DNA of 32,024 nucleotides from an uncultured Verrucomicrobiota bacterium (GTDB lineage: Bacteria; Verrucomicrobiota; Kiritimatiellia; CAIQIC01; Lenti-01). Of the stretch, positions 1 to 9,667 are shown one piece after another; positions within the stretch are counted from its first letter, which is position 1; each line of letters opens with the position of its first letter. The stretch spans positions 1 to 32,024 of the forward strand of contig CALMNW010000035.1 of NCBI GenBank assembly GCA_937872095.1, in the 5' to 3' direction. The position numbers were made by a program, and so were the translations under genes. The notes under the pieces were generated by a model, which saw only the letters and a list, made by a program, of their open reading frames with translations, was not told the DNA's origin and did not search any database.

Positions 1-2804
1 GCGATCTGCTTGATCGCGCTGCAGCGGTTGGCGCCGTCGGGGCCGACGACGTAGCGCGCCGGATCTTCGCCGCCCTCGCCGCTGTTGCTGCGCCCGCCGA
101 TGCCGTTCATCGCGATCGCCAGCGTCTCGTGCACTTCCTTGCCCAGCGAACCGAAGCTCATCGCGCCCGTCATGAAACGGCGCAGGATCGCTTCTTCCGG
201 TTCGACTTCGTCCAGCGGCACCGCCGGACCCGCCGGCCGGATCGCGAACAGCCCGCGCAGCGTGCTCTGCTTTTCGGCCTGGTCGTTGATCTGCGCCGCG
301 TATTTCTTGTACAGCTCCCAGTCGCCCGTGCGCGTGCTCTGCTGCAGCGCGCTGATGCTCTGCGCCGTCCACAGGTGCCGCTCGCCGTCCGCCCGCCAGC
401 CGTACTGCCCGCCCGCCGGCAACGGCGCCGCCGCCGCGGCCTGCCGCGCGTCCGCGACCCGCGCCAGCGCTTCCCGCGCGATCTCGTCGAGCCCGATGCC
501 GCCCACCCGCGACGTCGTCCCCGTGAAGTAGCGGTCCAGCACCGCCTGCGCCAGGCCCACGGCCTCGAATACCTGCCCGTTGCGATAGCTGCGCAACGTC
601 GAAATGCCCATCTTGGACATGATCTTCATCAGGCCCTTGTTCAGCGCCTTGATGTAGTTCTGCAGCGCCCGCGGCGCGTTCGTCCGCACGCTCAGCGCGT
701 CCGTCCGCACCAGATCGGCCACCGTCGCGAACGCCAGATAGGGATTGATCGCCGCCGCGCCGAAGCCCAGCAGCAGCGCGACGTGCATCACCTCGCGGGC
801 CTCGCCGGTTTCGATGAGCAGCCCCGTGCCCGTGCGGAAACCCGTTTCGCGCAAGGCCTGGTTCACCGCCGCCGTCGCCAGCAGCGCCGGAATCGGCGCG
901 CGGCCTTCTCCCAGATCCCGGTCGCTCAGCACGATCAGGTTCACGTCCGCCCGCACCAGCTCCAGCACCCGCTCGCACAGCTCCGTCAGCCCGCGCTCCA
1001 GCGCCGCGCCGGGCGCGGCGGCCTCCGCGTCGAAATCCATCTTCACGGTCGCCGACTGGAACCCCGCGCGGTTCAGGTTGATGATCCGCGCCAGATCCGC
1101 GTTCGACAGGATCGGATGCTGCAGCTTCACCAGCTCCGCATGCGCCGGGCTCTCGCTCAGGATGTCCGGACTGTGCCCCAGGAACGTCATCAGCGACATC
1201 ACCAGCTCCTCGCGGATCGAATCGATCGGCGGATTGGTGATCTGCGCGAAGAGCTGCTTGAAATACCAGTAGAACAGCTGCGGTTTCTCCGACAGCACCG
1301 CCAGCGGCTGGTCGCTGCCCATCGAGCCCACCGGCTCCGCGCCTTTCGTGGCCATCGCGTCCAGGATCATGCGCACGTCTTCGCGGGTGTAGCCGAACAG
1401 GCGGTGCTTCGTCGCCAGCGCCCCGACCGGCTCTTCGCCGGCGTCCACCGCGCCGTAGAAGCCGTGGATGGAAATGTGGTTTTCCTCGACCCAGCGGCGA
1501 TACGGCCGCCGCCGCGCGAGGTGCATCTTGATCTCGGCGTCCTTCATCAGGCGCCCCGTCGCCAGATCCGCCAGCAGCATCGTGCCCGGCCGCAACGAGC
1601 CCTTTTCGGCCACCTGGTCCGCCGGCAGGTCCAGCACGCCGGCCTCGGAGGCCAGCACCATGAACCCGTCCTTCGCCACCGCGTAGCGCACCGGGCGCAG
1701 CCCGTTGCGGTCCAGCGAAGCCCCCACCAGCCGCCCGTCGGTGAACGCCACCGCCGCCGGCCCGTCCCACGGCTCCATCAGCCCCGCGTGGTACTCGAAG
1801 AACCCGCGCAGATCCGGCCCCATCGGATATTTCGCGCCCCACGCCTGCGGAATCAGCATCAGCATCGCGTGGTGGATTTCGCGCCCGCCCAGCGTCAGCA
1901 GCTCGAGCACGTTGTCGAGGTTCGCGCTGTCGCTGCCGAACTCTTCCAGGATCGGAAACAGCTTTTCGACGTCGCGGCCGAACGCCTCGGACTTCAGCTT
2001 GGGCTCGCGCGCGGCCATCGCGTTGCGGTTGCCGCGCAGGGTGTTGATTTCGCCGTTGTGCGCCAGCATCCGGAACGGCTGGGCCAGCGGCCAAGAGGGG
2101 AACGTGTTCGTCGAATAGCGCTGGTGCACCACCGCCACCGCGCTGACCATGCGCGCGTCGGTCAGGTCCGGATAGAACTTCGGCACCTGCGGGGCGATCA
2201 TCATGCCCTTGTAGACCAGCGTGCGGCACGAAAAACTCGCCGCGTAGGCGTTGGGGGAATCGTCCGTCGGCCGGCGGCCCAGTTCGTGCTCGGCGCGCTT
2301 GCGCACGACCAGCAGCTTGCGCTCGAGCGCATCGCCCGCCAGCTTGCCTTTCGGTTCCGCCGCGAACACTTGCCAAAACGACGGCATCGCCGCGCGGGCC
2401 GTCGGCCCCACCGCCTGCGGATCCGTCGGCACCTCGCGCCAGCCCAGCGCGCTCAATCCTTCTTCGAGCAAAATCCGCTGCACCCCCGCCTTCGTGTCCG
2501 CCAATTCCTTGCCGCCCGGCGGCAGGAACAGCGACCCCACGCCGTACTTCCCCGGCTCCGGCAGCGCGAAGCCCAATCGCTGCGCCTCTTCCCGGAAAAA
2601 GCCATCCGGAATCTGGATCAGCAGCCCCGCGCCGTCCCCCGTGTCCGGATCCGCCCCCGTCGCCCCGCGGTGCAACAGGTTCTCCAGCACCTCGATGCCC
2701 TTGGCGACGATCCGGTGCTCCGCCTGGCCGTTCAGGTTCAGGACGAAACCCACCCCGCACGCGTCGTGTTCGTTCCGCGGGTCGTATAATCCGATGGCTT
2801 TCAT
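1..2804 (-). CDS. gltB: Glutamate synthase large (alpha) subunit, 5' part only
   Basis: Large subunit of the GOGAT enzyme, which makes two glutamates from glutamine and 2-oxoglutarate and completes the GS-GOGAT cycle with the glnN product upstream. The first 934 codons are present and the rest lies beyond position 1. The start is MKAIGLYDPRNEHDACGVGF with GAAGGAG upstream. Cys16 in the CGVGF motif is the expected N-terminal nucleophile once the short propeptide is cut off. The class II glutamine amidotransferase domain runs to about residue 430 and includes HNGEINTLRGN. The central linker domain follows, and the FMN-binding synthase domain begins near residue 890 with MSFGSLGKEVHETLA and GGRSNSGEGGED. 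The partner gltD is not in view. The gene lies 237 bp downstream of glnK on the same strand. I see no sigma-54 site in front of it and only a weak TATAAA as a possible -10. Confidence 0.97.
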   Translation of the reverse strand, partial: MKAIGLYDPRNEHDACGVGFVLNLNGQAEHRIVAKGIEVLENLLHRGATGADPDTGDGAGLLIQIPDGFFREEAQRLGFALPEPGKYGVGSLFLPPGGKELADTKAGVQRILLEEGLSALGWREVPTDPQAVGPTARAAMPSFWQVFAAEPKGKLAGDALERKLLVVRKRAEHELGRRPTDDSPNAYAASFSCRTLVYKGMMIAPQVPKFYPDLTDARMVSAVAVVHQRYSTNTFPSWPLAQPFRMLAHNGEINTLRGNRNAMAAREPKLKSEAFGRDVEKLFPILEEFGSDSANLDNVLELLTLGGREIHHAMLMLIPQAWGAKYPMGPDLRGFFEYHAGLMEPWDGPAAVAFTDGRLVGASLDRNGLRPVRYAVAKDGFMVLASEAGVLDLPADQVAEKGSLRPGTMLLADLATGRLMKDAEIKMHLARRRPYRRWVEENHISIHGFYGAVDAGEEPVGALATKHRLFGYTREDVRMILDAMATKGAEPVGSMGSDQPLAVLSEKPQLFYWYFKQLFAQITNPPIDSIREELVMSLMTFLGHSPDILSESPAHAELVKLQHPILSNADLARIINLNRAGFQSATVKMDFDAEAAAPGAALERGLTELCERVLELVRADVNLIVLSDRDLGEGRAPIPALLATAAVNQALRETGFRTGTGLLIETGEAREVMHVALLLGFGAAAINPYLAFATVADLVRTDALSVRTNAPRALQNYIKALNKGLMKIMSKMGISTLRSYRNGQVFEAVGLAQAVLDRYFTGTTSRVGGIGLDEIAREALARVADARQAAAAAPLPAGGQYGWRADGERHLWTAQSISALQQSTRTGDWELYKKYAAQINDQAEKQSTLRGLFAIRPAGPAVPLDEVEPEEAILRRFMTGAMSFGSLGKEVHETLAIAMNGIGGRSNSGEGGEDPARYVVGPDGANRCSAIKQI

Positions 2805-3041
2805 CCTGTCGCTCCTTCGCTTCCGTCCTGCCCGAATCCGGGACATTCGTCCGAGAAAAACGCTTTTATAGGCGATCGATCCCAAAAAATCACGCAATAA
2901 CTCAACCTTGGCCGCTTTTCGCTCCGAACCGACAAGAACGTCGGCCCGCGAAACCTCGCTTCAAATTTGTCGCCTCCGGAATAGCCGCATCCGGCCGGGA
3001 CCCGAGGGCCCTGGCCGGCGCGGATTCCCTGGCCGGTGCGC

Positions 3042-3383
3042 CTATCCGATTGCCGCCTTTCCCGTCTCGCCCGTCCGGATGCGGATGCATTCGGGCAGGT
3101 CGAGAATGAAGATCTTGCCGTCGCCGATGTTGCCGGTGCGCGCCCCTTGGATGATCGCGTCCACCGTCGGCTTCACGAAATCCTCGTTGACCGCGATCTG
3201 CAGTTCCACCTTTTTCAGGAGGTTCACTTCCGTGACCGCGCCGCGATAGCTCTCCTTGTAGCCGCCCTGCTGGCCGCAGCCGATCACGTTCTTGGCCGTC
3301 ATCTTGCCCACGCCGGCCGCCATCAGGGCTTCTTTCACGTCCGTCAGCTTTTCGGGCTGGATTACCGCGACGATCATTTTCAT
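3042..3383 (-). CDS. glnK: PII nitrogen signal protein, GlnK type, lacking the T-loop tyrosine
   Basis: A 113-residue PII protein, the usual family length. It should form a trimer that senses ATP/ADP and 2-oxoglutarate and plugs the AmtB channel when ammonium is plentiful. Visible signatures are the N-terminal [13 protein letters not shown] strand, the T-loop around residues 37-55, and the C-terminal [14 protein letters not shown] and IRIRTGE nucleotide-binding segments. The T-loop reads [15 protein letters not shown], so position 51, which is the uridylylated Tyr in enteric GlnB/GlnK, is Thr here. Tyr46 is kept. Control is therefore probably by ligands only, or by another modification. The start is supported by AAGGAG eight bases upstream. 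It sits 22 bp after amtB in the same transcript, the reverse of the common glnK-amtB order. Confidence 0.97.
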   Translation of the reverse strand: MKMIVAVIQPEKLTDVKEALMAAGVGKMTAKNVIGCGQQGGYKESYRGAVTEVNLLKKVELQIAVNEDFVKPTVDAIIQGARTGNIGDGKIFILDLPECIRIRTGETGKAAIG

Positions 3384-3405
3384 GTGCTTGCTCCTTGCTT
3401 GCGGA

Positions 3406-4749
3406 TTACTTGGTCAGGAAACCCTGGAAGTCCGGATAGGCTTCCATGCCGTGCTCGCCCACGTCCAGCCCGCCGATTTCCTCGGCGCGGCTGACGCGCA
3501 GCCCGAGCGTGTACTTGAGCGCCGCGAAGATCGCCAGGCACAGCGGGAAGCAGAACGTCCCGTAGGCCAGCACGCCCAGCGCCTGCGTCTTCAGCGTGAA
3601 GTCCGGATTCGAACTGAACAGCCCGACCGCCAGCGTGCCCCAGATGCCGCACACCAGATGCACCGAGATCGCGCCCACCGGGTCGTCGATCTTCAGCTTG
3701 TCGAAACCCATCACCGCCAGCACCACCAGCACGCCCGCGATGCCGCCGATGGCGATCGCCGCCGGCACCGACACGCAATCCGCGCCGGCCGTGATGCCCA
3801 CCAGGCCCGCCAGGCAGCCGTTCAGCACCATCGTCAAGTCGGGCTTCTTCTGGATGCCCCACGACGTCAGCATCGACGTCACGATGCCCGCCGCCGCCGC
3901 CAGGGACGTCGTCACCAGCACGAACGACACCGCGCCCGCGTCCGCCGAGAGCACCGAACCGCCGTTGAATCCGAACCACCCCAGCCACAGCAGGAACACG
4001 CCCGTCACCACCATCGGCATGTTGTGGCCCATGATCGGCCGGATCCCGCCGTTGACGTACTTGCCCAGGCGCGGCCCCAGCAGCAGCGCGCCCGCCAAGG
4101 CGCCCCAGCCGCCCACCGAGTGCACCAGCGTCGAGCCGGCGAAATCGTGGAAATTCAGGTCGGCCAGCCAGCCGCCGCCCCAGACCCACGAGCCCGCGAT
4201 CGGATAGCCGATCGCCACGTAGATCGTCGAAAAGATCAGGAAGCTGCCCAGCTTCACGCGTTCGGCCACCGCGCCCGACACGATCGTCGCCGCCGTCGCC
4301 GCGAACATGCCCTGGAAGAGGAAATCGGTCCAGTAGGTGTAGCCCGCGTTGTAGGCGCTCGTCAGCCCGGCCGCATCCGTGCCGACGCCCCCGCCCAGCC
4401 GCAGCCAGCCCGGAATCGCCCAGTCGCCCTGGTACATCAGCCCGAACCCGACCAGCGCGTAGGTCAGCAGCCCGATGGCCGGAATCAGCGTGTTCTTGAA
4501 GAGGATGTTGACCGTGTTCTTCGCCCGCGTCAGGCCGGATTCCACCGTTGCGAATCCCAGATGCATGACGAACACCAGAAACGTGGCCACCATCATCCAC
4601 AGGTTGTTCGTCGTGAACATTTCGACGCTCACCGTCGGCTCCGCCGCTGCGGCCGTCGCCGCCGGCGCGGCGTCCTGCGCCCATGCCGCCGCGGCCCCGC
4701 ACAACAACAGGGCCCCAAACACCGTTTTCCATTTGCCCGTCGCAATCAT
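3406..4749 (-). CDS. amtB: Ammonium channel AmtB
   Basis: A 447-residue Amt/Rh-family ammonium channel of the inner membrane. I chose the ATG at 4749 because it has GGAAGGAG just upstream and gives a clean signal peptide (positive MIATGKWK start, hydrophobic core, AWAQ cleavage near residue 25). A longer reading frame to 4908 would run over the promoter. About eleven membrane segments follow. The twin pore histidines are His210 ([11 protein letters not shown]) and His364 ([12 protein letters not shown]). The phenylalanine-gate region and the conserved C-terminal tail [17 protein letters not shown], which contacts PII, are all present. The gene is first in an operon with glnK and stands behind a sigma-54 promoter, so expression should rise when nitrogen is scarce. 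Confidence 0.97.
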   Translation of the reverse strand: MIATGKWKTVFGALLLCGAAAAWAQDAAPAATAAAAEPTVSVEMFTTNNLWMMVATFLVFVMHLGFATVESGLTRAKNTVNILFKNTLIPAIGLLTYALVGFGLMYQGDWAIPGWLRLGGGVGTDAAGLTSAYNAGYTYWTDFLFQGMFAATAATIVSGAVAERVKLGSFLIFSTIYVAIGYPIAGSWVWGGGWLADLNFHDFAGSTLVHSVGGWGALAGALLLGPRLGKYVNGGIRPIMGHNMPMVVTGVFLLWLGWFGFNGGSVLSADAGAVSFVLVTTSLAAAAGIVTSMLTSWGIQKKPDLTMVLNGCLAGLVGITAGADCVSVPAAIAIGGIAGVLVVLAVMGFDKLKIDDPVGAISVHLVCGIWGTLAVGLFSSNPDFTLKTQALGVLAYGTFCFPLCLAIFAALKYTLGLRVSRAEEIGGLDVGEHGMEAYPDFQGFLTK

Positions 4750-4820
4750 CGCCTTGCTCCTTCCCGACTCCCGCAGCGCCGGCTCTCGGCACGACCGGAA
4801 TGTCGGCTTGCCCATGAAGT

Positions 4821-4837
4821 AGCAATGGCCATGCCAA
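4821..4837 (-). promoter_or_regulatory. Sigma-54 (-24/-12) promoter of amtB-glnK
   Basis: Read on the minus strand this is TTGGCATGGCCATTGCT, which fits the consensus TGGCAYRNNNNTTGCW at every defined position. GG and GC have the required 10-base spacing. The predicted transcript start is near 4810, leaving a leader of about 60 bases to the amtB ATG at 4749. A sigma-54 activator gene lies 0.9 kb upstream. Confidence 0.9.
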
Positions 4838-4939
4838 TCTTGTTCGAAACAAATCGAAATCAATCGCAATTCACTGCCAGACAATGAAATAAAAATACAT
4901 CCGGCCAAGACAATTGTGGCGCACGCCTGAAATGAAGAT

Positions 4940-4979
4940 ACATAAATGTCGCCATTCTAAATTTTTGCGACATTTATGG
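4940..4979. promoter_or_regulatory. Paired palindromic upstream activator sites for amtB
   Basis: Two copies of a palindrome, ACATAAATGT (4940-4949) and ACATTTATGG (4970-4979), lie 30 bp apart centre to centre in opposite orientation. Together with the flanking CGC they form a perfect 12-bp inverted repeat, CATAAATGTCGC at 4941-4952 and GCGACATTTATG at 4967-4978. They begin 103 bp upstream of the -24 element, in the normal range for sigma-54 enhancers. The same motif pair is found before glnN. Binding by the local NifA-like protein is an inference. Confidence 0.7.
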
Positions 4980-5275
4980 GACTTAGTCCCACAGCCGTTT
5001 CCATGCTTTGGGGAGCCGGAACGCATGTCCGACATGGTCTTGGCGGCGGCGGGATCCCGTCCCGAGTTCTATCGAGTCTTGCCAAACTGGGTTGCAGGTT
5101 GATCCCGAACCGTTCCCCTGACCGTCATCCCGAGCCCGTCGAGGGATCTCGGCTCAACCCGAGGCGATGGTGCAGGACAATGCCGAGACGTTTCGACTCC
5201 GGCAGCAAGGCCGCCTACGCTCAACGTGACCGGCGGTTAGTCACCCATCTGGGCCAGCTTCCAGAAGAAACGACC
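4978..5275. other. Non-coding spacer with degenerate dispersed repeats
   Basis: No credible gene is seen here. The stretch holds a small hairpin (GGGAC-TTA-GTCCC, 4978-4990), a 55-bp dispersed repeat (5012-5066) whose other copy is at 27204-27258, and a further segment at about 5121-5240 that resembles common intergenic repeat debris. The yajD transcript must end within it, but I see no hairpin with a T-run on the minus strand. Confidence 0.6.
5012..5066 (+). repeat. 55-bp dispersed repeat, copy 1
   Basis: Aligns without gaps to 27204-27258, with roughly 80 percent identity by eye. The shared core reads CTTGGCGGCGGCGGG, preceded by GGAGCCGG and ending in CGTCCCGAG. Neither copy is in a gene. 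Confidence 0.7.
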
Positions 5276-5677
5276 TCAATCCTTCGCCGACGGAAACAGA
5301 TCGTCCAGTTGGCCGAAGGGATTGAACAGCGTGCTGGCGGCAGGCGGATCGTCCGTCGTGCCGCCGCCGTAGCCCGCCATGCCGTTCTTCTCGTGCTCGT
5401 GGTCGTGGCAATAGAGGCAGAGCAATTCCCAGTTGCTGCCGTCGGGCGGATTGTTGTCGTGGTTGTGGTCCTTGTGGTGGACCGTCAGTTCCTTCAACCG
5501 CGCGCCTTTGAATTCCCGCCCGCAACTCGCGCACACGTGGGGAAACAGCTTCAGCGCCCGCTCGCGGTAGCCCTGGGCCCGCTGCGCCGTCTCGCGCCGC
5601 AGTTCCGCCAAGATCCGCGCGCGCTCCGCGTCCGTCAGCGGCTTCTTCGACGGCCCTCGACTGAATCCCGGTTCCAT
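5276..5677 (-). CDS. yajD: YajD-family HNH nuclease domain protein
   Basis: A 133-residue protein with a single HNH module. A zinc-binding CASC pair near residue 50 is followed by LTVHHKDHNHDNNPPDGSNWE and LLCLYCHDHEHEKNG, the hallmark arrangement of E. coli YajD. The tail FNPFGQLDDLF also resembles YajD. The N-terminus is a charged helix rich in Arg and Glu. The start chosen (MEPGFSRGPSKK) has AAAGGG upstream; a longer in-frame reading exists but overlaps the activator gene. The family is predicted to bind or cut nucleic acid and its biological role is not established. It lies 92 bp downstream of the activator gene on the same strand, so it may be co-transcribed, but nothing links it to nitrogen control. 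Confidence 0.9.
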   Translation of the reverse strand: MEPGFSRGPSKKPLTDAERARILAELRRETAQRAQGYRERALKLFPHVCASCGREFKGARLKELTVHHKDHNHDNNPPDGSNWELLCLYCHDHEHEKNGMAGYGGGTTDDPPAASTLFNPFGQLDDLFPSAKD

Positions 5678-5769
5678 GCCCTGGTTTCCCTTTGGCCGAA
5701 CAGCATAGTCCCCCGGAAACCGGTTTTCAACCGCTCCATTCTGAATCCTGCGCCGCCGACCGGAGAAAA

Positions 5770-7338
5770 TCACCCGTACGGGCGGGGATCGATCTGGTAG
5801 CCCTTGATCTTGTAGCCGAGGATGCGCGGGGTGGTGCCGAGGGCGCGCGCGGCGCTGGCGACGTTGCCGCGCGTGGATTTCAGCGCGTCGCGGATCAAAT
5901 CCCGTTCGTAGGCGCCGACCAGGGCCTTGAGGTTGCCGGACATCGGCGCGCCGCTGGCTTCGGCCGTCTGCAGCGTCGGCGGCAGGTGGTACGGATGGAT
6001 CACGTTGCCTTCGGCCACCAGCACGGCGCGCTCGATGCAGTTTTCCAGCTCGCGCACGTTGCCGGGCCAGTGATAGCTCATCAGCATATCGATCACCGCG
6101 CTGGAAAGCCGGCGCACGTCCTTGCCGTTTTCCTGCGCGTACTTCTGCAGGAAGAAGTCCGCCAGCAGCACGATGTCGGCCTTGCGCTTGCGCAGCGGCG
6201 GCACGTAGATCGGGAACACGTGCAGCCGGTAGTAGAGATCTTCGCGAAACTTGCCCTGCTGCACCAGCGTCGGCAGATCCTTGTTCGTGGCCGCGATCAC
6301 CCGCACGTCGACCTTGATGGTCTTCGTCCCGCCCACGCGCTCGAATTCGCGCTCCTGCAGGACCCGCAGCAGCTTGATCTGGATGGACGCGGGCACGTCG
6401 CCGATTTCGTCCAGCAGCAGCGAGCCGCCGTGCGCCAGCTCGAAGCGCCCCTTGCGTTCGGCCACCGCGCCGGTGAACGCGCCCTTTTCGTGGCCGAAGA
6501 GTTCGCTTTCGATCACGCTTTCGGGCAGCGCCGCGCAATGGGCCTTGATGAAGGGCTTGTCGGCCCGCGGGCTGTTGTAGTGGATCGCGTGGGCGACCAG
6601 TTCCTTGCCGGTGCCGGTTTCGCCTTCGATCAGCACCGACGCCGGGCTCTTCGAGACCTGGGCGATCTGGTCGTACACGATCTGCATTTCGTGGGAATTG
6701 CCCACGATGTTCGCGGGGCGGAAGCGTTCCCGCAGCTCGGCCTTGAGCCGCGCGTTTTCCTCCGTGAGCCGGCCTTGGTCTTCCTGCACCGCCCGCCGCA
6801 GCTTGACCGCCTGGGCGATCATGGAAGCGATGATGGTCAGCAGGCGCACGTCCTGCTGCAGATCGGCCGCGGGATCGAACGCGCGGTCCGCGCTCAGCGT
6901 CCCGGCCACTTCTTTTTCCGCCTTGATCGGGACGCAGATGAACGACGTGTCCGGGCGCTTGCCGCGCCGCGTCTTGTCCAGGAACAGCGGCGATTCGCTG
7001 GTGCGCGGAATCACGATCGGCTTGCCGTCCTGCACCACCTTGCCGGTGACGCCCTCGCCCAGCCGGTAGCGGCCGCGCTGCGCCTGCTGCGCGGACAGGC
7101 CGTGCGAGGCCTCGATCCAGATTTCGCCCGTCTTCCGGTTCAACAGCGTCAGCGTCGCGTACTCCATGCCCAGCTGCAGCGAAAGCGCCTCCAGCATGGG
7201 ATCGGCCACCTCGCGGAGGTCGATGCTGTGGTCCAGCAGCCGGCCGACCTCGCCCAGCAGGTCGATTTCCCGCGCGTGGCGATCGGCCGCGCCGCCGGGC
7301 GCCGGCGTCGGTTCGGATGGGGAATTCTGCAAAGGCAT
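5770..7338 (-). CDS. NifA-like sigma-54-dependent activator (GAF-AAA+-HTH)
   Basis: A 522-residue enhancer-binding protein with the NifA layout. A GAF sensory domain spans about residues 38-182, then a short coiled linker with Glu/Arg heptads. The AAA+ domain begins near 210, with Walker A GETGTGKE (239-246), the sigma-54 contact loop GAFTGA (286-291) and Walker B LLLDEIGD (307-314). A short C-terminal Fis-type helix-turn-helix covers about 485-515. There is no receiver domain, so it is not NtrC. The interdomain Cys cluster of oxygen-sensitive NifA is absent, as only Cys135, 268 and 434 occur. No nif genes are in the window. It follows glnN by 58 bp and two sigma-54 promoters with matched upstream palindromes lie at glnN and amtB. 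I infer it activates ammonium assimilation, perhaps with 2-oxoglutarate read by the GAF domain. Confidence 0.93.
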   Translation of the reverse strand: MPLQNSPSEPTPAPGGAADRHAREIDLLGEVGRLLDHSIDLREVADPMLEALSLQLGMEYATLTLLNRKTGEIWIEASHGLSAQQAQRGRYRLGEGVTGKVVQDGKPIVIPRTSESPLFLDKTRRGKRPDTSFICVPIKAEKEVAGTLSADRAFDPAADLQQDVRLLTIIASMIAQAVKLRRAVQEDQGRLTEENARLKAELRERFRPANIVGNSHEMQIVYDQIAQVSKSPASVLIEGETGTGKELVAHAIHYNSPRADKPFIKAHCAALPESVIESELFGHEKGAFTGAVAERKGRFELAHGGSLLLDEIGDVPASIQIKLLRVLQEREFERVGGTKTIKVDVRVIAATNKDLPTLVQQGKFREDLYYRLHVFPIYVPPLRKRKADIVLLADFFLQKYAQENGKDVRRLSSAVIDMLMSYHWPGNVRELENCIERAVLVAEGNVIHPYHLPPTLQTAEASGAPMSGNLKALVGAYERDLIRDALKSTRGNVASAARALGTTPRILGYKIKGYQIDPRPYG

Positions 7339-7356
7339 CGCGGACCCGCTTTCCTC

Positions 7357-7389
7357 GATCCGCCGGACGGACCTCCCGGCCGGCGGATC
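7357..7389 (-). promoter_or_regulatory. Intercistronic hairpin between glnN and the activator gene
   Basis: A perfect 10-bp inverted repeat, GATCCGCCGG at 7357-7366 and CCGGCGGATC at 7380-7389, spans most of the 58-bp gap. On the minus strand its 3' foot touches the GAGGAAAG Shine-Dalgarno of the activator gene (7349-7356). There is no T-run, so it is more likely an RNA stability or partial attenuation element than a full terminator. Confidence 0.6.
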
Positions 7390-7396
7390 GGAACGC

Positions 7397-9568
7397 TTAC
7401 TTGATGAACAGCATTTCCTGATAGGTCGGCAGCGGCCAGAGATCGTCGGCCACGATGCCTTCGAGCTGGTCGGCCACCTCGCGCAGCGCGTCCATCGCGG
7501 GCACGATCTTCTTCCGGCAGTACGCCGCGTGGACGGCGACGTCGCCCTTGGCTTCGTGGTCGATGGCCTTGCGCAGGTCCGCGATCCGGCGCTGGAAATC
7601 CGCCGTCAACTGGCCGAGTTCGTCGAGCACCGTCGTGCAATGCTTCTTGCCCAGCGACTTCAGCGCGATCGACGTGCCCGCCAGGCGGTTCTGGTATTCC
7701 ACCGCGGCCGGGAAGATCATCGTCTTGGCGATTTCGAACGCCAGGCGCGCCTCGATCATGACGTCCTTGACGTACTTCTCGAGGTAGATTTCGTTCCGGC
7801 TGTGGAATTCGCGGTTCGACAGCACCTTGAACCGCGCCAGCACGTCGTCGTTTTCCTTCGTCTGGCACGCCGGAATCGCCTCGGCGGTGTTCCGCGCGTT
7901 GGGCAGGCCGCGCTTGGCGGCTTCCTTCTGCCAGGCGTCGGTGTAGCCGTCGCCGTTGAAGATGATCCGCCCGTGGTCCTTCATGATCTTCCGGATCGTC
8001 TTCTGCAGGGCGGCGCCGAGTTCGGCCGGCGACTTCGTCTTGGCCGCTTCCAGCTCGCCCGCGATGTAGTCGATCGAATCGGCGATGATCGTGTTCAGGA
8101 TCACCAGCGGACCGGCCACGGACTGGCTGGACCCGACGGCGCGGAACTCGAACTTGTTGCCGGTGAAGGCGAAGGGGCTGGTGCGGTTGCGGTCGCCCGC
8201 GTCCTTGGGCAACGGCGGCAGCGTATCCACGCCCACCGTCAGGAAGCCGGGGCTCTTCGACTTGCCCGTGCCGCCCTTGGCGATGTTCTCGAACACCTCC
8301 GTGAGCTGTTCGCCGAGGAAGATCGACAGGATCGCCGGCGGCGCTTCGTTCGCGCCGAGGCGGTGGTCGTTGCCCGCGTGCGAGATCGACGCCCGCAGCA
8401 GCGTCGCGTGTTTATCCACCGCGCGGATCACCGCCGCGCAGAACGCGAGGAACTGCATGTTGTCGTGCGGCGTGTCGCCGGGTTCCAGCAGGTTGGCCTT
8501 CTTCGTGCCCAGCGACCAGTTCAGGTGCTTGCCGGAGCCGTTGATGCCGGCGAAGGGCTTTTCGTGCAGCAGGCAGGTCATGCCGTACTTCTGCGCCACG
8601 CGCTGCAGGACCGTCATCGTCAGGTACTGGTGGTCCGCCGCGACGTTGGCGTTTTCATAGACCGGCGCCAGTTCGTACTGGCCGGGGGCCACTTCGTTGT
8701 GGCGCGTCTTGACCGGCACGCCCAGCTTGTAGAGTTCGCGCTCGACCTCGAGCATGAACGCCAGCACGCGCTCGGGAATCGCGCCGAAGTACTGGTCTTC
8801 CATTTCCTGGCCTTTCGGCGGCTTGGCGCCGAACAGCGTGCGGCCCGCGCTGATCAGGTCCGGCCGCGCGAAGAAGAAATTGCGGTCCACCAGGAAATAT
8901 TCCTGCTCGCAGCCCGCCGTCGCGTACACCCGTTCGGCGCCGTGGCCGAAGATCTTGAGCAACCGCTGCGCCTGGGCGTTGAGCGCCTGCATGGAGCGCA
9001 GCAAGGGGGTTTTCTTGTCCAGGGCCTCGCCCGTCCACGAGCAGAACGCCGTCGGGATGCACAGCGTGGTGCCGTTGGGGTTTTCGAGGATGTAGGCGGG
9101 GCTCGTCACGTCCCAGGCCGTGTAGCCGCGCGCTTCGAACGTGGCGCGGATGCCGCCGGAGGGGAAGCTCGACGCGTCCGGTTCGCCCTTGATCAGCTGC
9201 TTGGCGCTGAATTCCGCCAGCGCGCCGCCCTTGCCGTCCGGCTCCAGGAAGCTGTCGTGCTTTTCGGCCGTCAGGCCGGTCAGCGGATAGAACACGTGCG
9301 CGTAGTGCGTCGCGCCCTTTTCGATCGCCCAGTCGCGCATCGCCACCGCCACTTCGTCGGCGACCGACACGTCCAGGGCCTCGCCCTTGTCGATCGTCCG
9401 CCGCAGCGCCTGGTAGGTCGCCTTCGGCAGGCGCGCCTGCATCGCCCGGTCGTCGAACACGTTCGACCCGAAAATGTCGCTCGCCGGCGTCTTCGAAAAA
9501 TCCAGCGCCTGCGCCGTCGCCCGGTAGTTCGTCACCGCCGCGATCGCGTTCAATCTCGCATTGCTCAT
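7397..9568 (-). CDS. glnN: Glutamine synthetase type III
   Basis: A 723-residue GSIII, the long dodecameric type found in Bacteroidota, cyanobacteria and PVC bacteria; GSI would be about 450-470 residues. It makes glutamine from glutamate, ammonia and ATP in the cytoplasm. Visible motifs are GCEQEYFL (219-226), NEVAPGQYE (291-299), [14 protein letters not shown] (335-348) and [16 protein letters not shown] further on. The N-terminal GSIII segment with GSNVFDD is also present. The start has AAAGAGGA five bases upstream. A sigma-54 promoter lies about 100 bp upstream and a probable transcript leader of about 88 bases follows. It is the first gene of a unit with the NifA-like activator and works with gltB to assimilate ammonium brought in through AmtB. 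Confidence 0.97.
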   Translation of the reverse strand: MSNARLNAIAAVTNYRATAQALDFSKTPASDIFGSNVFDDRAMQARLPKATYQALRRTIDKGEALDVSVADEVAVAMRDWAIEKGATHYAHVFYPLTGLTAEKHDSFLEPDGKGGALAEFSAKQLIKGEPDASSFPSGGIRATFEARGYTAWDVTSPAYILENPNGTTLCIPTAFCSWTGEALDKKTPLLRSMQALNAQAQRLLKIFGHGAERVYATAGCEQEYFLVDRNFFFARPDLISAGRTLFGAKPPKGQEMEDQYFGAIPERVLAFMLEVERELYKLGVPVKTRHNEVAPGQYELAPVYENANVAADHQYLTMTVLQRVAQKYGMTCLLHEKPFAGINGSGKHLNWSLGTKKANLLEPGDTPHDNMQFLAFCAAVIRAVDKHATLLRASISHAGNDHRLGANEAPPAILSIFLGEQLTEVFENIAKGGTGKSKSPGFLTVGVDTLPPLPKDAGDRNRTSPFAFTGNKFEFRAVGSSQSVAGPLVILNTIIADSIDYIAGELEAAKTKSPAELGAALQKTIRKIMKDHGRIIFNGDGYTDAWQKEAAKRGLPNARNTAEAIPACQTKENDDVLARFKVLSNREFHSRNEIYLEKYVKDVMIEARLAFEIAKTMIFPAAVEYQNRLAGTSIALKSLGKKHCTTVLDELGQLTADFQRRIADLRKAIDHEAKGDVAVHAAYCRKKIVPAMDALREVADQLEGIVADDLWPLPTYQEMLFIK

Positions 9569-9667
9569 CGTCGTCCTCTTTCGTTTTCGTTTTTGAATTC
9601 GCTCAAATCCAACTCTTTTGTCGTCTCGGTCGTTTCATCGTCCACTTTTGTGGCGATGACTACCATT

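Noticed and set aside
129..2789. An 886-codon plus-strand open frame opposite gltB
   Set aside because: It is rich in Arg, His, Gln and Ala with no domain, which is typical of the antisense frame of a GC-rich gene. The minus strand encodes an unmistakable GltB.
2929..2944. CCGAC/GTCGG hairpin after glnK as a terminator
   Set aside because: Only five base pairs and no T-run on the minus strand.
4866..4879. A second sigma-54-like element before amtB (GCAA-N5-TGCCA on the plus strand)
   Set aside because: The spacing is one base short of the GG-N10-GC required, while the neighbouring element at 4821-4837 is exact.
4750..4908. Longer AmtB N-terminus starting at 4908
   Set aside because: It would translate through the sigma-54 promoter and bury the signal peptide. 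The ATG at 4749 has a strong Shine-Dalgarno.
5770..7338. Reading the activator as evidence of nitrogen fixation
   Set aside because: No nitrogenase or cofactor genes are present and its neighbours are ammonium-assimilation genes, so NifA-like refers to architecture only.
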